Source of the DNA: Clostridiales bacterium
GTDB lineage: Bacteria; Bacillota; Clostridia; Christensenellales; Aristaeellaceae
Length of the DNA: 64,000 nucleotides
Assembly (NCBI GenBank): GCA_022787165.1
Contig: JALFVL010000042.1
Span: forward strand, 1-64,000
Direction: 5' to 3'
The notes under the pieces were generated by a model. The model did no database searches. It saw nothing but the letters and a program-made list of their open reading frames with translations, and was not told the DNA's origin. The position numbers and the translations under genes were made by a program. Below, in pieces: positions 51,882 through 60,493 of this stretch. Each line of letters begins with the position of its first letter. The stretch's first letter is position 1.

Positions 51882-53606
51882 TTAGGCCATCAGCGCCTTG
51901 CAGGCCTCGACGAGCGCGGCGTTCTCGCGGACAGAATCCGCCTGCTCCTTCGCGTTCGTGTTGACGTAGAGCTTGATCTTCGGCTCCGTGCCGCTCGGGC
52001 GGATGCAGACCCAGGCGCCGCCCTCCAGCTCGAAGTAGAGCACGTCGCTCTTGGGCAGGCCTGCGGGCTCGGTCTTGCCCTCGCAGTCGGTGCGCGTGCC
52101 GGCGAGATAATCGCGCACGGCCAGCACCTTCTTGCCGGCGAGCGTCTTGGGCGCGTCGGCGCGCAGGTTCTTCATGATGCTCTGCATCTTCGCGACGCCG
52201 TCCTTGCCCGGCAGCGTGACGGAGACGACCTTCTCGACATAATAGCCGTAGGTCTTGTAGATCTCCTGGAGCACATCGTAGAGCGTCTTGCCCTGCGTCT
52301 TGGCCCAGGCCGCCGCCTCGGCGATCAGCAGGGAGGCGTTGACGCCATCCTTGTCGCGCACGAAGGTGGAGGACAGGAAGCCGTAGCTCTCCTCAAAGCC
52401 GAAGACGAAGGTATGGTCGCCCTTGTCCTGGAATTGCTGAATCTTCTCGGCGATCCACTTGAAGCCCGTCAGCGTGTCGAAGCAGACCAGGCCAAAGCTC
52501 TCGGCGATCTTGCGGGCCAGTTCGGTAGAAACGACGGACTTGACGACAGCGCCGTCCGCCGGGATCGTCCCCAGCGCCTGACGGCTCTTGAGGATGTAGT
52601 ACAGCAGCGTGCAGCCAATCTGGTTGCCGGTCATCAGGTAATACTTGCCCTCGTTGTCCTTGACGGCGATGCCCACGCGGTCGCAGTCCGGATCGGTGCC
52701 GAAGATGCAGTCCGCGCCGACCTCGTCCGCCAGCTTCATCGCCATTGCGAAGGCAGCCGGGTCCTCGGGGTTGGGCACCTTGATGGTGGAGAAGTTCGGA
52801 TCGGGCAGCTCCTGCTCCTTGACGATGTAGACGTTCTCGATGCCGATCTCCTTGAGAATGCGGCGGACGGGCTTGTTGCCGGAGCCGTGCAGCGGCGTGT
52901 AGACGATCTTAAGCTCCTTGCCGGCGGTCTTCATCAGCTCCGGCTGGACGGACAGCGTCTTGACGTCGGCGATATAGTCGTCGTCGATCTCCTTCTTGCC
53001 GATGATGCGCAGCAGGCCGGCGGCCTTCGCGGCCTCCTCGTCCATCTCCACCGCGTCCTGATAGCGGTTCTTGCGGATGAGCGCGAGCACCTGATCAGCG
53101 TACTCCGGCGGCATCTGCGCGCCGTCCTCCCAGTAAACCTTGTAGCCGTTGTACTGCGGCGGATTGTGGCTGGCGGTGATGACGATGCCGGCAATCGCAT
53201 GCAGATGGCGCACGGCGTAGGAGAGCACCGGCACCGGGCGCAGCTCGTCAAACAGATCGACATGGATGCCCTCATGGCACAGCACGAGCGCGGCAGCCTT
53301 CGCAAACTCCGGGCTCATCCGGCGGGAGTCATACGCGATGACGACGCCGCGGGTCTTGTACTCGGGATTCTGGCTATTGATATAATCCGCAAAGCCCTTC
53401 GTCGCGCGGCGGACGTTGTACAGATTCATTCTGTTCGTGCCCGCGCCGAGCACGCCGCGCATGCCCGCCGTACCGAAGGACAACTCGGTATAGAAGCGAT
53501 CCTCGATTTCCTTCTCATTTCCCTCGAGCGCCTTGAGCTCCTCGACCGTCGCCTTGTCGTCCGCAAAGTCGCGCAGCCAGGTCTCGTATTGTTCACGATA
53601 CGTCAT
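51882..53606 (-). CDS. pgcA: Phosphoglucomutase/phosphomannomutase
   Basis: 574 residues, the size of Bacillus PgcA. It interconverts hexose 1- and 6-phosphates for UDP-glucose and envelope glycans. The phosphoserine is in VITASHNPPQYNGYK, the Mg loop is GTDPDCDRVG, the sugar-binding loop FGFEESYGFL and the phosphate loop RPSGTEPK. The start at 53606 has GGAGG at eight bases; ATG codons at 53612 and 53636 are less well placed. The gene is single and divergent from pepF. Confidence 0.95.
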   Translation of the reverse strand: MTYREQYETWLRDFADDKATVEELKALEGNEKEIEDRFYTELSFGTAGMRGVLGAGTNRMNLYNVRRATKGFADYINSQNPEYKTRGVVIAYDSRRMSPEFAKAAALVLCHEGIHVDLFDELRPVPVLSYAVRHLHAIAGIVITASHNPPQYNGYKVYWEDGAQMPPEYADQVLALIRKNRYQDAVEMDEEAAKAAGLLRIIGKKEIDDDYIADVKTLSVQPELMKTAGKELKIVYTPLHGSGNKPVRRILKEIGIENVYIVKEQELPDPNFSTIKVPNPEDPAAFAMAMKLADEVGADCIFGTDPDCDRVGIAVKDNEGKYYLMTGNQIGCTLLYYILKSRQALGTIPADGAVVKSVVSTELARKIAESFGLVCFDTLTGFKWIAEKIQQFQDKGDHTFVFGFEESYGFLSSTFVRDKDGVNASLLIAEAAAWAKTQGKTLYDVLQEIYKTYGYYVEKVVSVTLPGKDGVAKMQSIMKNLRADAPKTLAGKKVLAVRDYLAGTRTDCEGKTEPAGLPKSDVLYFELEGGAWVCIRPSGTEPKIKLYVNTNAKEQADSVRENAALVEACKALMA

Positions 53607-53655
53607 GTCCATATCCTCCGTGTCAATGATTTGCATGGGGAACTACCTGCCATCA

Positions 53656-53684
53656 ATTATAATGCAAATCGCCCTGTTTTGAAA
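53656..53684 (-). promoter_or_regulatory. Likely promoter of the phosphoglucomutase gene
   Basis: Minus-strand TATAAT (53656-53661), with a poor -35 (TTTCAA, 53679-53684) at 17 bases. Confidence 0.5.
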
Positions 53685-53727
53685 GAGGAATTTGGCTGTT
53701 TCTTCTTTTTTTGTTCTCCATTCCCTT

Positions 53728-53756
53728 GTCCGGAACGCCCCATTTGGCTATAATGG
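53728..53756 (+). promoter_or_regulatory. Promoter of pepF
   Basis: TTGTCC (53728-53733) and TATAAT (53751-53756), 17 bases apart. Confidence 0.65.
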
Positions 53757-53807
53757 GAAGCGATGAAAACGACACAGCCCCTGGCTGCATTTCAAGGAGG
53801 ATATGCA

Positions 53808-55559
53808 ATGAAAACCAACTGGGATCTTTCCGTCTTCTATGCCGGCTTTGACGATCCGGCCTTTGCCGCCGATCTCGCCTCGCTGCCCGAGCGCACGCAG
53901 GCGGTTCTTGACGCCATCGCCGCCCCGCAGGCGGATCAGGCGAAAAAGCTGCGCGGCCTGATCGCGCAGCTTGAGCAGCTCTACACGACCGTGGAGCATG
54001 TCGGCCTGATGATCAACCTGACGCTCTCCTGCGACGCGCAGAACGAGGCTGCCAACGCCGCCATGACCCCGCTGATGCGCGCGGAAGTCGCCCTCGAGCA
54101 GATGAACAACGCCTTCTGCCGCCATATCGCCTCGATCGAGAACCTTGACGCGCTCATCGAAAGCGACCCTGCGCTTCAGGCAAACGCCTTTTTCCTGCGC
54201 AAAAGCGCGCAGGCCGCCGCGCACATGCTGCCCGAGGCCATCGAGGGCCCTGTCCTTGAGATGCAGCTCTCCGGCGGCGAGGCCTTCTCCCAGCTTCGGG
54301 ACAAGCTTGACGCGACGCTGCTGGTCGACTACCGTGGCGAGCAGCTTCCGCTCTCCGCCGTGCGCGCGCTCGCCTATGACGCGGACGCGGATGTCCGCCG
54401 CGACGCCTACGAGGCGGAAATCGCCTCCTACGCCAAGCTCGAGCTGCCGATGAGCTACTGCCTCAACTCCATCAAGGCCGAAGCCCGCACGATGGCCTCG
54501 CTCAAGGGCTTTGACAGTGTGCTCGCGATGACGCTCAGCCATTCCAACATGAGCCAGAAGACGCTCGACGCGATGTGGACGGCCATCCGCGAGGCGCTGC
54601 CGCAGCTGCGCGAATACCTCAAGGCGAAGGGCCGCCTGCTCGGCCACGGCAACGGCCTGCCGTTCTACGATCTCTTCGCGCCCATCGGCACGAGCAGCCG
54701 CACCTACACGGTCGAGGAGGCGCGCGGCCTGCTGCTCGATCTGTTCAGCGCCTTCTGCCCGCAGATGGGCGAGATGATGCGCCAGGCCTTTGACGAGGGC
54801 TGGATCGACATGTATCCGCACGCCGGCAAGAGCGGCGGCGCCTTCTGCGCGGGCTGCTACGACAAGGACATCTCCCGCGTGATGACCAACTTCACCGGCA
54901 GCCTCTCCGACGTCAGCACGCTCGCCCACGAGCTGGGCCACGCCTTCAACAACCGCATGCTCACCCGCATGCCGTATCTGATGACCGACACGCCGATGCC
55001 GCTGGCCGAGACGGCCTCCACCTTCAACGAGACGCTGCTCTCCGCCGCCATGCGCAAGACCGCGACGCCCGAGGAGGAGCTGATGCTGCTGGATGCCAGC
55101 CTGATGGAGAATACCCAAACGCTGGTGGACATCTACTCCCGCTTCCTGTTTGAGCAGAAGGTCGTGGACGCGCAGGCCGATCATGCGCTGAGCGTTCGCG
55201 AGCTCAAGGAGACGATGCTCTGGGCGCAGGATCAGTCCTACGGCGACGGTCTGGATCCCGACGTCCGCCATCCGTACATGTGGGCCTGCAAGAGCCATTA
55301 CTACTCCACGGGCATGCACTTCTACAACTTCCCCTACGCGTTTGGCTGCCTCTTTGGCCGCGGCCTCTTCGCCCGCTATCAGCAGGAGGGCGAGGCGTTT
55401 GTGCCGGTCTACTGCGATCTGCTCTCCCGCTTTGGCAGCGACACGATCGAAAACGTCACCGCGAGCGTCGGCATCGATGTCACGACGCCCGACTTCTGGC
55501 GCAGCGCCGTCGAAAGCATCCTCAAGGAGGTTCGCCGCTTCGTCGAGTTGGCTCGCTGA
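53808..55559 (+). CDS. pepF: Oligoendopeptidase F-like M3 metallopeptidase
   Basis: 583 residues, cytoplasmic zinc peptidase of the M3B family that cleaves medium-length peptides. The zinc motif is TLAHELGHAFNNR (HExxH), with the third ligand in ASTFNE downstream. The start at 53808 has AAGGAGG at eight bases. It is transcribed alone and ends in a terminator at 55583. Confidence 0.93.
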   Translation: MKTNWDLSVFYAGFDDPAFAADLASLPERTQAVLDAIAAPQADQAKKLRGLIAQLEQLYTTVEHVGLMINLTLSCDAQNEAANAAMTPLMRAEVALEQMNNAFCRHIASIENLDALIESDPALQANAFFLRKSAQAAAHMLPEAIEGPVLEMQLSGGEAFSQLRDKLDATLLVDYRGEQLPLSAVRALAYDADADVRRDAYEAEIASYAKLELPMSYCLNSIKAEARTMASLKGFDSVLAMTLSHSNMSQKTLDAMWTAIREALPQLREYLKAKGRLLGHGNGLPFYDLFAPIGTSSRTYTVEEARGLLLDLFSAFCPQMGEMMRQAFDEGWIDMYPHAGKSGGAFCAGCYDKDISRVMTNFTGSLSDVSTLAHELGHAFNNRMLTRMPYLMTDTPMPLAETASTFNETLLSAAMRKTATPEEELMLLDASLMENTQTLVDIYSRFLFEQKVVDAQADHALSVRELKETMLWAQDQSYGDGLDPDVRHPYMWACKSHYYSTGMHFYNFPYAFGCLFGRGLFARYQQEGEAFVPVYCDLLSRFGSDTIENVTASVGIDVTTPDFWRSAVESILKEVRRFVELAR

Positions 55560-55582
55560 TGCCGCTTTGTCTTTTCTCTCTC

Positions 55583-55615
55583 GGGTGCACCGCAATTTCG
55601 CGGTGCCCTTTTTTT
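55583..55615 (+). terminator. Terminator after pepF
   Basis: GCACCGC/GCGGTGC (55587-55593, 55600-55606), extended by GGG/CCC with a bulge, followed by seven T residues. Confidence 0.8.
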
Positions 55616-55645
55616 GCGAAACCCTCCGCCTGTTGCAGATGTTGC

Positions 55646-55674
55646 TTGTTCGCGCGGACGTATCCCTGTATAAT
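55646..55674 (+). promoter_or_regulatory. Promoter of the second MATE exporter
   Basis: TTGTTC (55646-55651) and TATAAT (55669-55674), 17 bases apart, 33 bases before the start codon at 55708. Confidence 0.65.
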
Positions 55675-55707
55675 GCGATTGAGATCAGATTAAAGAAGGC
55701 ATTCTCC

Positions 55708-57117
55708 ATGCAGCCATCTGTCCGTGATTCCCTCCCGCGGGGCGAGCATTTCCTTTCCCGCGAGCCCGCGTTTTACAAAAGCTTTTTCCGCCTCTTTCTG
55801 TTGCTGACGCTTCAAAATATCGTCACCTACAGCGTCAACGTCGCCGACAACGTGATGCTGGGCAGCTTCAGCCAGACGGCGCTCTCCGGCGCGGCGGCGG
55901 TCAACCAGCTTCAATACGTCCTTCAGCAGCTGATCAACATGGGCCTGTGCGAGGGGCTGATCATGCTCGCCAGCCAGTATTGGGGGCGAAACGACACCGA
56001 CGCCATCCGCCGCCTGACCGGCATCGCGCTGTGCCTGGGCTGGGCCGCCGGCCTGCTGCTGACGCTGGCGGCCTTCCTCTTCCCCCGCGCGCTCGTCGGC
56101 CTCTTTACAGACGACGCCGCCATCCTCGCGCAGGGCGTCGCGTATCTCTCCATTCTGCGCCTGAGCTATCCCGTCTTCATCACGACGCTCATCCTGCTCG
56201 CCGCGCTGCGCAGCATGCAGATCGTCTCCATCGCCTTCCGCCTCTCGGTCATGACGCTGCTGGTCAACGCAGGCATCAACTTCGTGCTGATCTTTGGCCG
56301 GTTCGGCTTTCCCTGCCTGGGCGTGCGCGGCGCGGCCATCGGCACGCTGATCGCCCGGTGTCTGGAGCTGCTCGTCCTGCTGCTCTATATCCGCAAAAGC
56401 CGCCTGCCCGTTCGGCCCGCATCGGACAAGCCTCCTCGCGTTTCGAGGGCACTCCTTGGCGACTTTCTGCGCGTGAGCCTGCCCTGTTGCGTCTCCTCCC
56501 TGCTCTTTTCCAGCGCGGTGGCGATGCAGACCGCGATTCTCGGCCATCTCAGCGCCGATGCCCTCGCCGCCAACAGCGCCGCCGGCACGCTCTTCCAGTA
56601 TTGCAAGATGATCCCCATCAGCGCCAGCGCCGCCGCAGGCGTGTTCATCGGCCGGGTCATCGGCTCGGGCGATTTGTCCGGCCTGCGCGGCTACGTGCGC
56701 ACGCTGCAGGTGCTCTTTCTTTGCATCGGCCTGCTCGTGTGCGTGCTGCTGCTGGCCATCAGCCGAGCGCTGCTCTCGCTCTACGCGCTGACCCCGCAGG
56801 CGCTTGCCTATGCCCGGCAGATCATCCTCGTGCTCTCCATCACCTCCATCGGCACCGCCTACGAGATGCCGAGCATGTGCGGCATCTGCCGGGGCGGCGG
56901 CGACTCCCGCTTCGTCATGTGCATGGACATCTTTTTCAGCTGGTGCGTCGTCGTTCCGCTGAGCCTGTGCGCCGCGTTCGTGCTGCGGCTTGACATCGCA
57001 TCTGTCGTCTTCTTCATGAACTGCGACCAGATCCTCAAGTGCATCCCGGTGTTCATCAAGACCAACCGCTATACCTTTATCAAAAAGCTCGCGCGAACGG
57101 GCGCGGAAAAGAGGTGA
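55708..57117 (+). CDS. MATE-family efflux transporter
   Basis: 469 residues and about 12 membrane helices. FFRLFLLLTLQNIVTYSVNV and NVMLGSFSQTALSGAAAVNQ show the N-terminal MATE half; the second half repeats the pattern at about residue 245. It differs in sequence from the MATE exporter at 5115, so they are distinct subfamilies. The ribosome binding site is weak (AAAGAAGG). A Cys-rich miniprotein gene follows five bases after the stop and is probably co-translated. Confidence 0.9.
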   Translation: MQPSVRDSLPRGEHFLSREPAFYKSFFRLFLLLTLQNIVTYSVNVADNVMLGSFSQTALSGAAAVNQLQYVLQQLINMGLCEGLIMLASQYWGRNDTDAIRRLTGIALCLGWAAGLLLTLAAFLFPRALVGLFTDDAAILAQGVAYLSILRLSYPVFITTLILLAALRSMQIVSIAFRLSVMTLLVNAGINFVLIFGRFGFPCLGVRGAAIGTLIARCLELLVLLLYIRKSRLPVRPASDKPPRVSRALLGDFLRVSLPCCVSSLLFSSAVAMQTAILGHLSADALAANSAAGTLFQYCKMIPISASAAAGVFIGRVIGSGDLSGLRGYVRTLQVLFLCIGLLVCVLLLAISRALLSLYALTPQALAYARQIILVLSITSIGTAYEMPSMCGICRGGGDSRFVMCMDIFFSWCVVVPLSLCAAFVLRLDIASVVFFMNCDQILKCIPVFIKTNRYTFIKKLARTGAEKR

Positions 57118-57122
57118 ATGAC

Positions 57123-57386
57123 ATGGACAGCAAGAGACGCAAGCGCTTTCGCATGGATGACGGCCTGGTGATCGAGGAGCATGTGTGCAGCGATTATGTC
57201 TGCCGCTTCTGCGGCGCGAAGGCCTCCTACTGCAATTACGTCGGCAACATGTGCCTGCAGGCGTTTGTCCCCCACGTCGGGGTCTGCGGCGCATATGTCA
57301 ACGATGAGCGCTACTCCGGCTATGTGAGCGAATGCAAGACCTGCCGCTATCTCGGCGAGGACGGCGGCTGCACGCTGGAGAGCTGA
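57123..57386 (+). CDS. Cys-rich 87-aa protein of unknown function
   Basis: An 87-residue protein with nine cysteines (22, 27, 30, 37, 44, 55, 71, 74, 83), including the pairs CRFC and CKTC, so it probably binds zinc or an iron-sulfur cluster. The N-terminus is basic (MDSKRRKRFRMDDGLVIEEH). GAGGTG precedes the start and it lies five bases after the MATE gene. I do not recognise the family. It is followed by a large hairpin at 57400. Confidence 0.7.
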   Translation: MDSKRRKRFRMDDGLVIEEHVCSDYVCRFCGAKASYCNYVGNMCLQAFVPHVGVCGAYVNDERYSGYVSECKTCRYLGEDGGCTLES

Positions 57387-57399
57387 GCCTGGGGCCAAC

Positions 57400-57463
57400 C
57401 CGGACAATCGATTTTCAAGGGGCCTTTCCCGATGCACGGGAAAGGCCCCTTGAGCATGTCCGG
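57400..57463 (+). terminator. Large two-part hairpin after the Cys-rich gene
   Basis: An inner 16-bp stem (57415-57430 with 57438-57453, containing AAGGGGCCTTTCCC) is nested within an outer 7-bp stem CCGGACA/TGTCCGG (57400-57406, 57457-57463). There is no T run, so it may be an unusual terminator or an mRNA 3' end structure. Confidence 0.55.
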
Positions 57464-57595
57464 CGAAGCAACGCAGCAGATCAAAAACGACGCCGCTTGT
57501 GAATTTTCTGCGCAGCGGTTGCATTTGTTACTGGCGCTTTCCCGCCAAAGACTGTATCATATAGACAATCCCTGGTGAAGAAAGGTTATTTTCCC

Positions 57596-58477
57596 ATGAA
57601 AAAAGTTGTCGTTGTCGGCTGCAGCAGCCTGATCGTTTCCGCCGCTGAGCTGCTCAATCCGCTTGAGATGAAGGTCGTCGGCCTGGGCGATACGCGCCCC
57701 GAGGCCTGGAACGTCTTCAAGGAAAACGGCGATCTCAAGGATGCGTTCGACGAGCTGCCGGTCATGCCTATCGACCTGTCCGTCGGCTTTGAGCCCGACG
57801 TGATCGTCATCGCCGTGCTGGAGGAGAGCGCCGCCGAAAGCCTGCGCTACTCGCTCATCCGTGCGGGCTACACGGGCGATATCCTCTTCATGAGCCAGCT
57901 GGTAGAGCAGTTCTCCGTCCGCGGCGCGGCGCTGCGCCACATCGCCCAGCGGCTTGACAGCCTCGGCGTCCCCGGCGCCGTCGCCGAGCTGGGCTGCTAT
58001 CGCGGCGACACCTCCTGGCAGCTCAGCGCGCTGATGCCCGAGCGCAGGCTCTACCTGTTTGACACGTTCTCCGGCTTCGATCCGCGCGATCTCGCCGAGG
58101 AGAAAAAGATCAAGGGCTCCAGCGCCCGCCCGGGCCGCTTCGCCGACGCAAGAGCGGACGAGCTGCCGCTGCGCCTGCCCAACGCCGAAAACGCAATCAT
58201 CAAGAAGGGCTGGTTTCCGCAGACCGCGCTGGACATGGAGGAGGAGCGCTTTGCCCTCGCCTGGCTCGACGCCAGCCTCTATGCGCCGACGCTCTCCGCG
58301 CTCAAGTTCTTCTTCCCGCGCATGAGCCAGGGGGGCATGATCGTGCTCTGCGGCCTGGCCGATCCCAATTATCCCGGCGTGAGCAAGGCCGTCGAGGACT
58401 TTGAGGCCCAGTATGGCGCATTGCTCCTGCTTCCGATGGGCGACCTGAGCGGCACCGCCGTGATCGTCCACCCGTAA
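57596..58477 (+). CDS. TylF/MycF-like methyltransferase with N-terminal Rossmann-like domain
   Basis: 293 residues. The N-terminal 100 residues (KKVVVVGCSSLIVSAAELLN) look like a nucleotide-sensing Rossmann domain as in sugar acyltransferases. The rest matches TylF-type SAM-dependent O-methyltransferases: GAVAELGCYRGDTSWQLSAL, LYLFDTFSGFDPRDL and the metal-binding-type LAWLDASLYAPT (Asp where the family has Asp/His). Such enzymes usually modify sugars or small metabolites. The start at 57596 fits AGAAAGG; a GTG at 57575 is an alternative. A TATCAT -10 lies at 57555. Confidence 0.78.
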   Translation: MKKVVVVGCSSLIVSAAELLNPLEMKVVGLGDTRPEAWNVFKENGDLKDAFDELPVMPIDLSVGFEPDVIVIAVLEESAAESLRYSLIRAGYTGDILFMSQLVEQFSVRGAALRHIAQRLDSLGVPGAVAELGCYRGDTSWQLSALMPERRLYLFDTFSGFDPRDLAEEKKIKGSSARPGRFADARADELPLRLPNAENAIIKKGWFPQTALDMEEERFALAWLDASLYAPTLSALKFFFPRMSQGGMIVLCGLADPNYPGVSKAVEDFEAQYGALLLLPMGDLSGTAVIVHP

Positions 58478-58616
58478 CTCCGGCATTCCGGCCGGCACGC
58501 TATGGCCTGTATGCGTGTCTGTGTCGCTGCATATCGCGTCTCGCCTGTAAAACCAATAAAGGTCCGGAGCGGGCCACAAGCCCGAACTCCGGCATGATTT
58601 GAAAGGATTGAGTCTT

Positions 58617-59084
58617 ATGCTGCATTTTTTCAGGAACCACTTCGGCATGACGGTCAGCATCATCATCGCGCTGATCCTCTCCATCTGCATGTCCGCCACG
58701 GCCATCGTCTAGGACAAGCTGACCTTCTCCATCGAGCTGCTGCTGCGCAACTGGGGCACGGCCTTCCTGACCATCATGCTCATTTCGCTCCTGCTGCCCG
58801 TCAAGATGATGGGCGATGCCTTTGCGGGCAAGCTCGGCCTCAAGCATGACACGCTGCCCTTCGGCCTCATCTCCAACCTCGTGCCGACGCTGTTTTACAA
58901 CACCGGCGCGACGCTCATCCTTGTCGGCGTCAACGTCGGCTTTGGCGCGCCGTATTACTGGAATGCCTTCTGGGCCGATTTCTTCGTCATGTTCGTTGTC
59001 AGCTATGTGCTCTCGCTGATTGCGGAGCGCATCGGCATGATCGTCGCCAAGAAGGCCTGCCAGCCCCTGCATCCGCATCTGTAA
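58617..59084 (+). pseudogene. DUF2798-like membrane protein interrupted by an in-frame TAG
   Basis: A single frame runs from ATG 58617 (AAAGGA upstream) to the stop at 59084 and reads as one membrane protein, except for TAG at 58710-58712. The first part is MLHFFRNHFGMTVSIIIALI with ILSICMSATAIV; after the TAG it resumes DKLTFSIELLLRNWGTAFLT, and a further helix pair (FWADFFVMFVVSYVLSLIA) completes it. Length and layout fit a DUF2798-type protein of about 155 residues. It is either a recent nonsense mutation, a sequencing error or read-through. The downstream ATG at 58776 would give a partial product. Confidence 0.75.
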
Positions 59085-59118
59085 ATCCGCGGGGAGCGCA
59101 GTCGTCCTGTAGTCCATG

Positions 59119-59170
59119 CAGCACCTCATCGTCCCCGGTTCGTGCTATACTGGGGACAGATGAGGTGCTG
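59119..59170. repeat. Inverted repeat before the LRR gene
   Basis: CAGCACCTCATCGTCCCC (59119-59136) pairs with GGGGACAGATGAGGTGCTG (59152-59170), 18 bp with one bulged A, around a 15-base loop that contains TATACT (59146-59151), a possible -10 box. It has no T run on the plus strand. It could be an operator, a cruciform or a structured leader. Confidence 0.7.
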
Positions 59171-59217
59171 TCTTTGTCAGACAGCCTGCGATTGTGACAG
59201 GTGATTTGGGATCAGCC

Positions 59218-60480
59218 ATGAATCAGGAATTCGAATTGACGCGCGAGGACGGCCTGACCGTCCTCAAGGTCTGGGCCGGCCGCGGCGCACAGGCCGTCGT
59301 GCCCGAGGGCGTCGAGGTCATCGGCGAGGAGGCCTTTGCCGGCCGCCGCGGCCTGCGCGCCGTGACGCTGCCCGGCACGCTCCGGCGCATCGGCATGCGC
59401 GCCTTCCAGAAATGCACCGCCCTGACCAGCATGGCCTTGCCCGATTCCCTGGAGGAGATCGGCACGGAGGCCTTCAATGGCTGCTCCTCCCTCGAGCGCG
59501 TCGTTTGGGGCGAGGGGCTTCGCCTCATCCGCCCGCGCGCCTTCTGGTCGTGCATCCGCCTGCGGGAGGTCACGCTGCCCGCGAGCCTGCGGCAGATTGG
59601 CTCGCGGGCCTTTGAGGGCTGCTCCTCCCTCGAGCGCGTCGCGCTGCGCAACCCCGGCATGGAGGTCGACGAATACGCCTTCAACGAGACGCCCTACTGC
59701 AGCCGCCTGCTCGCGCTGGCGGATCGCTGCACGGTCGGCCAGCTCGGCGCGACGGACGCCTGCCCGCCGGAGCTCGTGCTGCCCGAGGGCGTCACGCATA
59801 TCGACCTGTGGGCCTTCAGCAAGAGCCGCATCCGCACAGCGCGCCTGCCCAGCAGCCTGCGCACCGTCGGCATGTGCGCCTTCCGCGACTGCAAGGCGCT
59901 CACCGAGGTCTCCATGTCGCCCAATACCTACTGCAACTATCACCTGCGCCTGGAGCCGGGCGACGGCATCTTTGCCGGCTGCTCGAGCCTGACGCGGGTC
60001 ACGCTGCGCGGTCGGCTCAAGAATTTCACCTGGTACGACGCCAGCGAGCCTCAGCTTCTGCGCGGCTTTGATCCCGAGAAGACCTTCATGGGCTGCACGA
60101 GCCTGCAGAGCATCGTCGCCTGGGAGGTGCCGCTCTCGGCCTTTCCCCGCGCCTTAAAGCCTTATGCGCTCAACGCCTTTCTGGAGGATGCCGACCGCGA
60201 CCTCCACTATGCCCCCCAGATCGCCGACGCCTATCATGAGGCGCTCGCGGCGATGCGAGCGCAGCTCATCGCCCGCACACAGCGCGACGCCAGCTACGCG
60301 CTGCACCAGTACCTGACCTCGCGCCGCCTGATCGGGGCGGAGGAATTTGACGCGATCCTCGCGCATGCCGCCGCACACGGGGAGCCGCAGACCGTCGCTG
60401 CGCTGCTCGCCTATCAGCGGCAGGTGCTCTCCCCCGGCGGCGCGGACGCGCTCTTTGACGCCATGCTTGGCGAGCTTTGA
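59218..60480 (+). CDS. BspA-type leucine-rich repeat protein, cytoplasmic
   Basis: 420 residues with at least six LRR_5 (BspA/TpLRR) repeats of about 23 residues; the recurring pattern is LPxxLxxIGxxAFxxCxxL, for example LPDSLEEIGTEAFNGCSSLE and LPASLRQIGSRAFEGCSSLE. There is no signal peptide, and a helical C-terminal 100 residues follows. Most BspA-type proteins are exported, so a cytoplasmic one is unusual. The start at 59218 is chosen over GTG 59194. It lies 13 bases before the VWA gene and forms an operon with it and the MoxR ATPase. Confidence 0.85.
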   Translation: MNQEFELTREDGLTVLKVWAGRGAQAVVPEGVEVIGEEAFAGRRGLRAVTLPGTLRRIGMRAFQKCTALTSMALPDSLEEIGTEAFNGCSSLERVVWGEGLRLIRPRAFWSCIRLREVTLPASLRQIGSRAFEGCSSLERVALRNPGMEVDEYAFNETPYCSRLLALADRCTVGQLGATDACPPELVLPEGVTHIDLWAFSKSRIRTARLPSSLRTVGMCAFRDCKALTEVSMSPNTYCNYHLRLEPGDGIFAGCSSLTRVTLRGRLKNFTWYDASEPQLLRGFDPEKTFMGCTSLQSIVAWEVPLSAFPRALKPYALNAFLEDADRDLHYAPQIADAYHEALAAMRAQLIARTQRDASYALHQYLTSRRLIGAEEFDAILAHAAAHGEPQTVAALLAYQRQVLSPGGADALFDAMLGEL

Positions 60481-60493
60481 ACAGGAGACTGCC

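Noticed and set aside
58710-58712. TAG read as an amino acid such as pyrrolysine
   Set aside because: TAG ends another well-formed gene in the window (38746-38748), and the interrupted protein is not a methylamine methyltransferase.
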